From positions 110,984-174,983 of the forward strand of contig CAQIBN010000001.1 in NCBI GenBank assembly GCA_948805675.1: 64,000 nt of DNA, in the 5' to 3' direction. Within the stretch, counting starts at the first letter, position 1. Every line of letters starts with the position of its first letter. This document shows positions 17,222 to 24,710 of this stretch, one piece after another. The notes beneath the pieces were generated by a model. The model did no database searches, was not told where the DNA came from, and was given only the letters and a program-made list of their open reading frames with translations. Source of the stretch: an uncultured Clostridia bacterium. Lineage in GTDB: Bacteria; Bacillota; Clostridia; TANB77; CAG-508. The translations under genes and the position numbers were made by a program.

Positions 17222-17285
17222 TTTACTTTTTTTTACTTTTAATTTACGTTTTTTTACGATTTGGACAATTTACATAAAAAATATA
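17222..17285. promoter_or_regulatory. Tandem TTTAC repeats in the divergent control region
   Basis: TTTAC recurs with AC at 17225, 17235, 17246, 17256 and 17272, a 10-11 bp period, so the copies lie on one face of the helix. TTGGAC (17261-17266) and an AT-rich TATAGT-like element follow and may be the promoter for the rightward sigma-like operon. The layout of 11-bp repeats abutting a promoter echoes P1-P4, with a different repeat sequence. Confidence 0.6.
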
Positions 17286-17330
17286 GTAAAGTACCATCAG
17301 GAACTTATATCAAAGTTTTAGGAGTAAACA

Positions 17331-17502
17331 AATGAATTAAAAAAACGATGGATAAGATTTTATAATATACTTTTAAAATTTTGATATAAGGTGGTGGTGA
17401 TGTGTTTTATAATTACAAATATGAATAATATTTATTAATAGAATAAGCACTCCTAGAAACTTTGTTGTAAATTACAAGTTCCTAGAAAGAGTGATTTTTT
17501 TT
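17331..17502 (+). promoter_or_regulatory. Leader-peptide attenuator upstream of the sigma-like gene
   Basis: A chain of minimal ORFs precedes the gene: ATG-AAT-TAA at about 17331 (TAGGAG upstream) and a 12-codon peptide MCFIITNMNNIY at 17400-17438 with a strong AAGGTGG site. Ten bases later, CACTCCTAG (17448) with its extension AACTT pairs with AAGTT, CCTAG and GAGTG (to 17493), followed by eight Ts. The TTG start of the sigma-like gene lies within the T-run. This is the architecture of ribosome-mediated attenuation, as known for the tet(M) leader of Tn916. Confidence 0.65.
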
Positions 17503-17896
17503 GTATATATTAAATAAAAAGGAACAAGCAGTACTAAAGATTATTGTAAAAAATGCAAGAAATGATTTTTTTAGAGATAATAAGTATATTTTTGTGGAAG
17601 AAAGCATTGAGAATGAAATTTCATTTTCAAACGAAGGCTTTATTTTCGGCTTTGAAGAAGAAATGGACTATCAAATTGGAATTAATGAAATTGAAAATAT
17701 TTTTACAGATAAAAAAATATATAATGTAATTGGAGCATTGACTTATAATGAAAAGTCGGTGCTCTATTTTTTTTATGTAGAAAATAGAACTGATGAAGAA
17801 ATTGCAAAAATAATGTTTTCTACATCAGAAGCAATCAGATCGAAGAGAAGAAGAATTATAAATAAAATTAGGAAGGAAGTAAGCAAAAATGTTTAA
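17501..17896 (+). CDS. Sigma-70 region 4-like regulator (Tn916 Orf7-like)
   Basis: A 131-residue protein. The N-terminal half is FFRDNKYIFVEESIENEISF and the C-terminal half a sigma region 4-type HTH (ALTYNEKSVLYFFYVENRT, then DEEIAKIMFSTSEAIRSKRR, about 85-128). Size and layout match Orf7 of Tn916-type elements, a positive regulator of transfer. The start is TTG 17501, inside the T-tract of the upstream terminator; its only possible ribosome site (GAAAGAG) lies in the terminator 3' arm. It overlaps the next gene by 8 bp. It may recruit RNA polymerase to element promoters. No region 2 is present, so it is not a complete sigma factor. Confidence 0.75.
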   Translation: MYILNKKEQAVLKIIVKNARNDFFRDNKYIFVEESIENEISFSNEGFIFGFEEEMDYQIGINEIENIFTDKKIYNVIGALTYNEKSVLYFFYVENRTDEEIAKIMFSTSEAIRSKRRRIINKIRKEVSKNV

Positions 17897-18056
17897 TAAT
17901 TATGATTTAACAGATAAAGATGTTTTAGATATTGTAAAAGAATATGAGAATTTAATAAATAAATATAGTGAAATAAATGGAAAAAGTGATGAAGATTTAA
18001 AGCAATTTATAGTTATGGAAATTTATAAAAAGCTAACTAAAAATAGAGAAAAATAA
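17889..18056 (+). CDS. Small HTH-type ICE protein (Tn916 Orf8-like)
   Basis: A 55-residue protein, acidic and helical (LTDKDVLDIVKEYENLINKY, then DLKQFIVMEIYKKL). The pattern of a short helix pair after I-V-K-E-Y-E-x-L-I matches the small proteins that follow the sigma-like gene in Tn916-type elements (Orf8). ATG 17889 overlaps the upstream gene by 8 bp, so translation is coupled. Probably a partner of that regulator. Confidence 0.65.
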   Translation: MFNNYDLTDKDVLDIVKEYENLINKYSEINGKSDEDLKQFIVMEIYKKLTKNREK

Positions 18057-18136
18057 AAAAATTAAAATTTTTTCCAAAAAACGACCGAAAATTAAAAAAA
18101 TTTCCGTTCTTAATAGTAGAAGGGAAGTGATATAAT

Positions 18137-18271
18137 ATGAGCTTTTTTGAAATAAGAGAATACATAAGGCAAAAGAAGATTAAAAGAAAACAGAAGAAAA
18201 GAACATTGCATTTTATGAAACTATATAATCTACAAATCAAAAATGAGAAAAAACACTCATTAATTTTGTAG
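18137..18271 (+). CDS. Small basic protein, unknown
   Basis: 44 residues, strongly basic in the middle (RQKKIKRKQKKRTLHF). AAGGGAAG precedes ATG 18137 at good spacing, and the stop is followed by a weak AACACT/AGTGTT hairpin. It may bind nucleic acid. Nothing recognisable by family, and short enough to be spurious. Confidence 0.4.
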   Translation: MSFFEIREYIRQKKIKRKQKKRTLHFMKLYNLQIKNEKKHSLIL

Positions 18272-18315
18272 AGCAAAAAAAGTGTTAGCAAAAAGTTGCA
18301 ATAAAGGAGATACAG

Positions 18316-18732
18316 ATGAAAACAAAAATTATTAATATGTATTTTGATGAACAAAAGAAACCTATAGAAATTGCAAAAGAGCTACAAATACCTAAATATA
18401 CAGTTACCAGAGTTCTTCAAAAAGATAATAGGTATTTAGAAGAAAAACAGAAAAGAAAAACTATAAATAAGATAAATCATATAAATAAAACAAAAGAATA
18501 TATCAAAAGACAACGAAAGATTATACAGTTTGAAAATAAAGTAGATAATTTAATCTTAAAAAAGATGCAGAAACAGGCGAGTCTTGAATTATCAAAAGGT
18601 AAAAAGTTATCTAATATAGCTTATAGAAACTGGAACATTAGTGCTTATAGTTATGACAACGTTAAGAAAAGATTTATTTTCAAAAGTGAACTAGGTAAAA
18701 GTAATGATGTTCCAAAATATATAAAATTATGA
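18316..18732 (+). CDS. HTH-domain ICE protein
   Basis: A 138-residue basic protein. An N-terminal HTH of the transposase or sigma-region-4 kind (IINMYFDEQKKPIEIAKELQ, then IPKYTVTRVLQKD, residues 5-40) is followed by a coiled basic stretch and a C-terminal helical part (SNIAYRNWNISAYSYDNVKK). AAGGAGATACAG precedes ATG 18316. Likely a DNA-binding accessory protein of the element; target unknown. Confidence 0.65.
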   Translation: MKTKIINMYFDEQKKPIEIAKELQIPKYTVTRVLQKDNRYLEEKQKRKTINKINHINKTKEYIKRQRKIIQFENKVDNLILKKMQKQASLELSKGKKLSNIAYRNWNISAYSYDNVKKRFIFKSELGKSNDVPKYIKL

Positions 18733-18744
18733 AAGTAGGGATAA

Positions 18745-18936
18745 ATGATGGAAAAGAATTCAATTATTAGCTATGGTGTACTAGCATTTCATACATTGAA
18801 GAATTCAGCATATAAAGATATGAAAATTAAAGATATAGATTTAGATTATTTTGCAAGTGAGATAAACACAATGATAAAAGTTTATCCACGAGAAGTTGCT
18901 ATTCAAAAGTATATGAACTTAGCAAGAAAAATTTAA
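18745..18936 (+). CDS. Small helical protein, unknown
   Basis: 63 residues, helical (SYGVLAFHTLKNSAYKDMKI, then YPREVAIQKYMNLARKI). Two adjacent ATG codons begin it, and AGTAGGG lies upstream. It is 12 bp after the HTH gene and 17 bp before the DUF6075-like gene, so part of one accessory operon. Unknown function. Confidence 0.55.
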   Translation: MMEKNSIISYGVLAFHTLKNSAYKDMKIKDIDLDYFASEINTMIKVYPREVAIQKYMNLARKI

Positions 18937-18953
18937 AACAGGAGGATATTATA

Positions 18954-19385
18954 TTGAAATTTATAGATAAAAATCACAAAGAATTTTGTGAAATGATATG
19001 TGATGAAATGAGTAAATTTAAAAGGCTAGACTGTTATGATGTAGCTTTAATATATACATTAAGTGTTTGTGAAACCACAAGAAAACATTTTGATGAAATA
19101 TTTGATTTAAAAGAAGGAATAAATATAAATTCATTGAAAAGCCGTTGGCAAACTGAAACATCTTTAAAAGTAACAAGAATGGCATTTAATTTATATAATG
19201 ACTGTATGTACGATAGTGAAAAAGATATAGATAAGGAGCAAGTATCAGAGTACTATAGTCCAAGTGAAATATTTTGTTGTTCATATGCAATATATTTCTT
19301 TGAAGCTATTAAAATTAGGTTCCCAGAATATACCAATATGATGGATAACATTAGAAATACTGAAGATGAGGAATTTGTAAGATAA
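18954..19385 (+). CDS. DUF6075-like protein
   Basis: 143 residues from TTG 18954 behind AGGAGG. It has features of the DUF6075 family found in Firmicute mobile elements: HKEFCEMICDEM at the start, YTLSVCETTRKHFDEIFD in the middle, the block WQTETSLKVTRMAFNLYND and a final AIYFFEAIKIRFPEY. The function of the family is not known. It lies in the small-gene cluster between the regulators and the recombinase. Confidence 0.75.
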   Translation: MKFIDKNHKEFCEMICDEMSKFKRLDCYDVALIYTLSVCETTRKHFDEIFDLKEGININSLKSRWQTETSLKVTRMAFNLYNDCMYDSEKDIDKEQVSEYYSPSEIFCCSYAIYFFEAIKIRFPEYTNMMDNIRNTEDEEFVR

Positions 19386-19407
19386 GTATATAGAAAAGGT
19401 GTTAATA

Positions 19408-19590
19408 ATGTTTTATTTAAGTATAGCAAAACTATTAGTAATATTTATAGTATTATTTTTAATATGTTCTTTAATTATATATTTAGTTATTGTTGGTGGA
19501 AATATGAATAAATCTAATGAAGAAAGATATTTTGAAGATGAAGAACAAAGTAAATATTTAAAAATTGAATATGATAAAAAATATAAATAA
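19408..19590 (+). CDS. Small membrane protein
   Basis: 60 residues from ATG 19408 (AAAAGGTG upstream). One N-terminal helix (LLVIFIVLFLICSLIIYLVI) and a charged cytoplasmic tail rich in Glu and Lys. Unknown; accessory gene of the element. Confidence 0.5.
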   Translation: MFYLSIAKLLVIFIVLFLICSLIIYLVIVGGNMNKSNEERYFEDEEQSKYLKIEYDKKYK

Positions 19591-19697
19591 TATAAGTAAA
19601 TGTCACAATAGTATGTACACAAAAAATAATTTGTAGGAAATCTTTCATGTAATAATTTTATTTTTTTTACATATGGATTATTCGAGAGGTGAATTTT

Positions 19698-19925
19698 GTG
19701 ATAGATAAAGTAGAGAAGATAAATGAAAAAGAATATATTCTACAAAAGAAAGAGAATTCTAAGCCAAAATTAATGAGGTTCAATAGTAGATATGGCAAAT
19801 GGGTACATATTAATTTCTCAGATAATTCAACAAGTACAATAGAGGAAGGGATTATAGAAATATTGTCAAGACAATATATACAAAGAAATATGCAAAATAA
19901 GGAATATAAATTTTTGAAATATTGA
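19698..19925 (+). CDS. Small protein upstream of the recombinase, unknown
   Basis: 75 residues from GTG 19698 (GAGAGGTG upstream). It is beta-rich (KEYILQKKENSKPKLMRFN, RYGKWVHINFSDN). Its start region (gaggtgaattttgtg) resembles that of the interrupted small ORF at 16151. Its place just before the recombinase could suit a directionality factor, but nothing in the sequence proves that. Confidence 0.5.
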   Translation: MIDKVEKINEKEYILQKKENSKPKLMRFNSRYGKWVHINFSDNSTSTIEEGIIEILSRQYIQRNMQNKEYKFLKY

Positions 19926-19988
19926 TATTGAATTACAGTATTTTCTAATATATAATACTTGTTAAATTATTGTAAGAGGAGGATAAAG

Positions 19989-21707
19989 ATGTCAGAAGAA
20001 AAAAGAGTAGGATGCTTATATAGAGTTTCAACTTTAATGCAGGTAGAAGATGATGATATTCCAATGCAAAAAAAGGCATGTAAAGAATTTATAGATAAAA
20101 TGCCAAATTGGACTTTGGTTAAAGAATATTGCGAAAAGGGAGTATCTGGATATAAGAAAAAGGTATCAGACAGAGATAAATTACAAGAGGCAAAAGAAGA
20201 TGCTTTAAGAAAAGAATTTGATATATTATTAGTATTTATGTTTGACAGACTGGGGAGACGTGAAGATGAAACACCTTTTGTTGTAGAATGGTTTGTTCAA
20301 CAGGGAATAGAAGTATGGTCAACAAAAGAAGGTCAGCAAAAATTTGATAATAGGGTAGATAAATTATTAAATTATATAAGATATTGGCAAGCAGGAGGAG
20401 AAAGTGAAAAGACATCTATAAGAGTAAAAGAAAAACAATCGCAAATGATAAAAGATGGAATATACTTATATGGGTGTCCTCCATATGGATATGAAACAGT
20501 AAAAAGTGGAATATTTTCTAAAAAAGGAATTGAAAGAAAAAAACTAAAAATCTTGCCAGAAGAAGCAGATGTAGTAAAGCTAATATATAAATTATCAGTA
20601 GAGCAAGGTTGGGGAGGACACAGAATTTCTAAATATTTAAATGAGCACAATATACCAACTAAAAAGAATTCTAAATGGACTGTAAGTGTTGTTAATTTTA
20701 TATTAAGAAATCCAATTTATAAAGGATATTTAACATATAATAAAACAAGTGTAAAGAAGAATGGTACACAAGGTAGAGTAGGAAGTAAAGATTGGATATT
20801 ATCAGATGAAAAAATAGATGAGATTGTAATAATTGATGAAGAAGAATGGAATAAGGCACAAAAGATAAGAGAATCAAGAATTCCAGATAAATATAAAGAG
20901 GAAAATATGGATTACGAAAGTTATCCATTACAAACTAAAAGTCAAGCTTTGTTAACAGGTTTCATAAAATGTGGTTATTGTGGTGCAAAAATGAATTCTA
21001 GTACATCAACAGATAGAACAAAACTAAAAAGTGGGGAAATAAAAAAAGGCAAAGTAAGACATTATTATAGATGTGTTAGTAGAATAAGTAATGGTGGAGC
21101 AACATGTAAAACTGGAAAAACTTGTTATAAGCAAGATGAAATTGATGGAATAGTAATAGAAGAAATTTTTACTTATTTAGATACTTTAAAAAAGGTAGAT
21201 TTGACTGATAGAATAAATCAGATAAATCAAAAAAATAAAACAGATGAGGAAATAAAGTTAAAAGAGGTAAATAAAAAACTAGCAAAATCAGAAGATGAGT
21301 TTAGTACATTAAAAAACGAGATTATAGGTGCAATTAATGGGACAAGCAAATTTTCTGTAGATATATTATCAGATCTAATTGATAAAAAAGAAAAAGAGAT
21401 AAGTGAATATAAAATGCAAATTGACAAACTAAGTAATCAAATAAAAAAACAAAAGGACAATTATAATAGTATGGTTCAACTTAAAGAATTGATTCCAATT
21501 TGGAGAGAGGAATTTGATAAAGCAAATGTTGAAGTAAAGAAGATGTTATTATCTCAAATAGTTGAAGAAGTTTTAATTTTTGAAGATAAGATTGAGATAA
21601 GCTTAAAAATAACAATGAAAGACTTCTTAAAATATGCACAAGAAATGTCAATAAAAGAAGAAAAAACGAAAACACTTGTAAATGATAGTAAGAATGGATA
21701 CTCTTGA
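19989..21707 (+). CDS. Large serine recombinase (ICE integrase)
   Basis: 572 residues from ATG 19989 behind AGGAGG. Resolvase catalytic domain, residues 5-150: nucleophile Ser in YRVSTLMQ, and FMFDRLGRREDE. The recombinase domain follows (GYETVKSG onward, 170-290). A zinc ribbon is at about 320-385 (CGYCGAKMN, RCVS, TCKTGKTC), then a long coiled coil (about 405-515) and a C-terminal tail. It catalyses integration and excision. Its last codons adjoin the target gene at the right junction, the usual place for such an integrase. Confidence 0.95.
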   Translation: MSEEKRVGCLYRVSTLMQVEDDDIPMQKKACKEFIDKMPNWTLVKEYCEKGVSGYKKKVSDRDKLQEAKEDALRKEFDILLVFMFDRLGRREDETPFVVEWFVQQGIEVWSTKEGQQKFDNRVDKLLNYIRYWQAGGESEKTSIRVKEKQSQMIKDGIYLYGCPPYGYETVKSGIFSKKGIERKKLKILPEEADVVKLIYKLSVEQGWGGHRISKYLNEHNIPTKKNSKWTVSVVNFILRNPIYKGYLTYNKTSVKKNGTQGRVGSKDWILSDEKIDEIVIIDEEEWNKAQKIRESRIPDKYKEENMDYESYPLQTKSQALLTGFIKCGYCGAKMNSSTSTDRTKLKSGEIKKGKVRHYYRCVSRISNGGATCKTGKTCYKQDEIDGIVIEEIFTYLDTLKKVDLTDRINQINQKNKTDEEIKLKEVNKKLAKSEDEFSTLKNEIIGAINGTSKFSVDILSDLIDKKEKEISEYKMQIDKLSNQIKKQKDNYNSMVQLKELIPIWREEFDKANVEVKKMLLSQIVEEVLIFEDKIEISLKITMKDFLKYAQEMSIKEEKTKTLVNDSKNGYS

Positions 21708-21939
21708 CTATACAGGATTAACTGGTGAAGAAATGTGGAAAAGATTAGATTCAAAATTATCAAATGGAAGTATTATATTATCACATAATGGAACAAAACA
21801 TACAGCTGATAGTCTAGAACTATTACTTCATAATATAAAGCAAAAAGGATATGAAGTAGTAACAGTATCTGAATTAATATATAAAGATAATTATGTTATA
21901 GATGCAAATGGAATACAAAAACAACTTAAAAATGAATAA
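21694..21939 (+). pseudogene. 3' fragment of polysaccharide deacetylase; right ICE junction
   Basis: The frame from about 21694 reads DTLDYTGLTGEEMWKRL, SIILSHNG and KGYEVVTVSEL, the C-terminal part of a NodB-type polysaccharide deacetylase. The N-terminal half is absent and the recombinase gene ends 13 bp into it. This identifies the gene as the integration target and puts the attR crossover near 21690-21700. The other half should lie at the left end of the element, outside this window. Confidence 0.8.
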
Positions 21940-21987
21940 ATTAATAATAAAAAGATATAATAAATATATAAAATAAGGAGAAAACTG

Positions 21988-22488
21988 ATGATTTTTATTG
22001 GTATTGTTACAGACACAAAAAGTGAAAGCTATATTAAGAAAATTCAAAATAATAATGAAATTTTTAATAAATATCATATTATATTCATTAAAGAAAAAAG
22101 TATTGATAATATTAAAAATATAAAATTTGAAACAATAATTATTAATCGAGAGTTTAATGATGAATATTCTCTAAATAAGTTAATTGCAAAATCAAAATAT
22201 CTTATAATAAATGAAGATATAGATATGGCAATTAGTTTATTAAATGATGTTAATTCTAATATCATAACATATGGATTTAATTCAAAATCAACAATAACAA
22301 TGTCTAGTGTAACAGAGGATAGCATTCAAATTTGTGTACAAAGAAATATTTTAAGTAAACAAAATGAAATTGAGCAACAAGAAATTAGTTTAACAAAAGA
22401 AGCAGAAAGTGAAATTTATGATATTATGTTATTAATATCTATGCTATTAATATATAATAAAAATGATATAAAGCAAGTGAAATTCTAA
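21988..22488 (+). CDS. Conserved-looking protein, possible Mur-ligase-like fold
   Basis: A 166-residue protein with alternating strands and helices (FIGIVTDTKS, ETIIINREFN, KYLIINEDID) and the string NSNIITYGFNSKSTITMSS, which recalls the start of the C-terminal Mur-ligase domain. The ATP-binding P-loop is absent, so it cannot be a complete ligase. AAGGAG precedes ATG 21988. First clearly chromosomal gene right of the element. Confidence 0.5.
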   Translation: MIFIGIVTDTKSESYIKKIQNNNEIFNKYHIIFIKEKSIDNIKNIKFETIIINREFNDEYSLNKLIAKSKYLIINEDIDMAISLLNDVNSNIITYGFNSKSTITMSSVTEDSIQICVQRNILSKQNEIEQQEISLTKEAESEIYDIMLLISMLLIYNKNDIKQVKF

Positions 22489-22547
22489 AAAATGAGGTAA
22501 AAATTAATAAAAAGTTTTAAAAAAATAGAAAAAATTAACTTTTTATG

Positions 22548-22576
22548 TAGACAAAACCAAAAAAGTAGAGTATAAT
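22548..22576 (+). promoter_or_regulatory. Promoter of the SSB-like gene
   Basis: TAGACA (22548-22553), a 17-bp spacer and TATAAT (22571-22576), about 80 bp before the start codon. Confidence 0.65.
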
Positions 22577-22658
22577 AGAAAATATGAAATATATTCTAAA
22601 ACAATAACATTATGAATAATATACTATTAAGATAAACAAATAAGGGGAGGAAAATAAA

Positions 22659-23357
22659 TTGAATACAAATTACTCAGATAATAACCACATTGTATTAGTG
22701 GGAAAGGTAACAAGTGACAAAAGATTTAGTCATGAAATTTATGGAGAAAAATTTTACATATTTGATTTAAGTGTGCCACGTCTAAGTGGTAATGCAGACA
22801 TTATACCAGTAACAGTATCAGAAAGACTTTTAACAATTGATGAATTAACAATCGATAAAAAGATAATAGTTGAAGGTCAATTTAGATCATATAATAGTTA
22901 TGAAAATGAGAAAAATAGATTGGTATTAACTGTATTTGCAAAAGATGTTAAATTTGTAGAAAATCAAGAAGAAGAACTTCAAGTTAGTAAAGACTTTATC
23001 TCAAACGAAGTAACTTTAAATGGTTACATATGTAAAAAGCCAATTTACAGACAAACACCATTTGGAAGAGAAATATCTGATATATTATTAGCTGTAAACA
23101 GAGCATATAATAAATCTGATTATATTCCTTGTATAGCATGGGGAAGAAATGCTAGATTCTGCGAAAATATGCAAGTTGGTACAGAAGTAAAAATTATTGG
23201 TAGAGTTCAATCTAGAACTTATGAAAAGAAATATGAAGATGGAACTGCTCAAACAAAAATTGCGTATGAAGTATCAGTTTCAAGTTTAGAAATAGTAAAT
23301 CAAGAAGATAATGAAAATGAAAAAGTAGTAGTAGAAGAAAACCAAGAAGCAATGTAA
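22659..23357 (+). CDS. Tandem OB-fold single-stranded DNA-binding protein
   Basis: 232 residues from TTG 22659 (GGGGAGG upstream). Two SSB-like OB folds: residues 9-110 (HIVLVGKVTSDKRF, FYIFDLSVPR) and 118-220 (NEVTLNGYICKKPIYRQTPF, DYIPCIAWGRNARF, GTEVKIIGRVQSRTY). The second copy keeps the SSB signature better. A charged tail follows, without the DF(I/L)PF tip of classical SSB. Probably a Clostridia-type paralogue acting in replication or repair. Confidence 0.75.
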   Translation: MNTNYSDNNHIVLVGKVTSDKRFSHEIYGEKFYIFDLSVPRLSGNADIIPVTVSERLLTIDELTIDKKIIVEGQFRSYNSYENEKNRLVLTVFAKDVKFVENQEEELQVSKDFISNEVTLNGYICKKPIYRQTPFGREISDILLAVNRAYNKSDYIPCIAWGRNARFCENMQVGTEVKIIGRVQSRTYEKKYEDGTAQTKIAYEVSVSSLEIVNQEDNENEKVVVEENQEAM

Positions 23358-23380
23358 TTCTATCAAATGGGCTAGGGTTA

Positions 23381-23438
23381 CAAAAATAAATGGTGTATAT
23401 TAACAAATTAAATTGTTAATATACACCATTTATTTTTG
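23381..23438. terminator. Strong bidirectional terminator
   Basis: A 26-bp perfect stem: the arm 23381-23406 (centre AATGGTGTATATTAACAA) and the arm 23413-23438 (TTGTTAATATACACCATT), ending in ATTTTTG. It lies between the SSB-like gene and a convergent small gene. Confidence 0.9.
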
Positions 23439-23506
23439 TAATAATAGAAAAACTGTCTCTTTTTTTGTAAACTAAGTAACTTCAGCATTTTTGGAACTTA
23501 TTAAGA

Positions 23507-23674
23507 TTATTTTTTTTCTTCAGGAATGATAATATTTTTTTTCTTTTCTTCAATTTTTGGCTTTTCAAATTCCAAATGGTCATAAACTGGGGAAATATCT
23601 ATTTTTCCATTACCAGGAACAACTTTTATTTTCTTATTTTTATTTTCTTTTTTTTCATTTTTATTATTAGACAT
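23507..23674 (-). CDS. Small conserved-looking protein, unknown
   Basis: 55 residues, Lys/Glu-rich at both ends around a distinctive core VVPGNGKIDISPVYDHLEFE. ATG 23674 follows TTAGGATG on the minus strand. The non-repetitive core and good start signal argue for a real gene. Function unknown. Confidence 0.6.
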   Translation of the reverse strand: MSNNKNEKKENKNKKIKVVPGNGKIDISPVYDHLEFEKPKIEEKKKNIIIPEEKK

Positions 23675-23888
23675 AAATTAACACATCCTAACTCTTATTT
23701 TTAATAATATTAGCATAAAGACTTTTATAATTCAATAGAAATTCGAAAATTAAGTTAGTAGATTAGTTATTTATGTGCATGATTTGAAATAATACTAAAA
23801 ATAATATATAAAATGAATTAAATAGTGGTCTTGACATAAAAAAAATAGAATGTAATAATATATGCATATTAAGAAAGAGGTTAAAAAA

Positions 23889-24476
23889 ATGGAAATAGAC
23901 AAAATGAAAGCAATTATTGAGGCAATTTTATTTTCTGCAGGTAGACCTGTTGAAACTAAAGAATTAATGTCTGCTCTTGAAATTAGTTTTGAAGCTGTAC
24001 AAGATATTATGGAAGATATGAGAAATGAATATAAAATTCAAAAAAGAGGTTTAGAATTAGTTAAAACTAATGAATCATTTCAGTTATGTACTAAAAAGGA
24101 ATATTATGAATATATTTATCCCATATTTGATAAAAGAAGTAAACCAAATTTATCACAAGCAGCATTAGAAGTTTTATCAATTATTGCATATAATCCTAAG
24201 ATTACAAGAGCTGAAATTGAGCAGATTCGTGGTGTTAATTCAGATGGTACTTTATATAAGTTATTAGAATATGAATTAATACAAGATATGGGAAAATTAG
24301 ATGCACCAGGTAGACCAACAATATATTCAGTAACAAATAACTTCTTAAAAATGTTTGGGTTTACAAATTTAGAAGAATTACCAGAGTTACCAAGATATAA
24401 AATTGATGAAAATGAACAAATTGTAATAGATGATTTAGTAGAAGAAAAAGAAGATGTAGAATCAAACTTAGAATAA
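23889..24476 (+). CDS. scpB: Segregation and condensation protein B
   Basis: 195 residues from ATG 23889 (AAGAGG upstream; an in-frame ATG 27 bp earlier lacks a site). Two winged-helix domains: MKAIIEAILFSAGRPVETKE, and LSQAALEVLSIIAYNPKITR followed by the signature RGVNSDGTLYKLLE and GRPTIYSVTNNFL. ScpB is the kleisin-associated subunit of the SMC complex. scpA is not adjacent here. A TTGACA/TAATAA promoter is at about 23831-23859. Confidence 0.92.
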   Translation: MEIDKMKAIIEAILFSAGRPVETKELMSALEISFEAVQDIMEDMRNEYKIQKRGLELVKTNESFQLCTKKEYYEYIYPIFDKRSKPNLSQAALEVLSIIAYNPKITRAEIEQIRGVNSDGTLYKLLEYELIQDMGKLDAPGRPTIYSVTNNFLKMFGFTNLEELPELPRYKIDENEQIVIDDLVEEKEDVESNLE

Positions 24477-24663
24477 ATGAAAATAATATGAGTAAAGAAC
24501 ATGTGAGATAATTTGTAAAAGTTAAATTACAGAAAAAGTTATTAAAAATTAATGTATACAAGTGAAATATCAATTTCCTAAAATACAAAGATACTATCTT
24601 ATTATTGAAATAATTAAAATGAAATATATAATTAAAAAAAGAGAAGAAAATTAATGTGAAATA

Positions 24664-24692
24664 TTGACAAACGAAAACAAATGTTCTATAAT
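24664..24692 (+). promoter_or_regulatory. Consensus promoter overlapping the first ATG of the ORF6N gene
   Basis: A perfect TTGACA (24664-24669), 17-bp spacer and TATAAT (24687-24692). The ATG at 24681 lies within it, so that codon cannot be the start of transcripts from this promoter. Confidence 0.8.
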
Positions 24693-24710
24693 AATTACAG
24701 TCAAAAGGAT

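Larger units (their letters stand above)
1..21700. mobile_element. Integrative conjugative element, right part (left end outside window)
   Basis: Type IV secretion genes (pilin, VirB6-like, PrgI, VirB4, VirD4), an M23 peptidase, a sortase, dedicated regulators and a large serine recombinase lie together. The recombinase ends at 21707, where the DNA turns into the 3' part of a polysaccharide deacetylase gene, so this gene was probably the target. No relaxase and no 5' half of the deacetylase are in the window, so the left end must lie further left. The first kilobase (DUF402 gene, Nudix gene) may be cargo or a nested insertion. Assignment of 1-1400 to the element is inference. Confidence 0.75.

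Noticed and set aside
24681..24710. ATG 24681 as start of the ORF6N protein
   Set aside because: It lies inside the promoter spacer, upstream of the expected transcription start.
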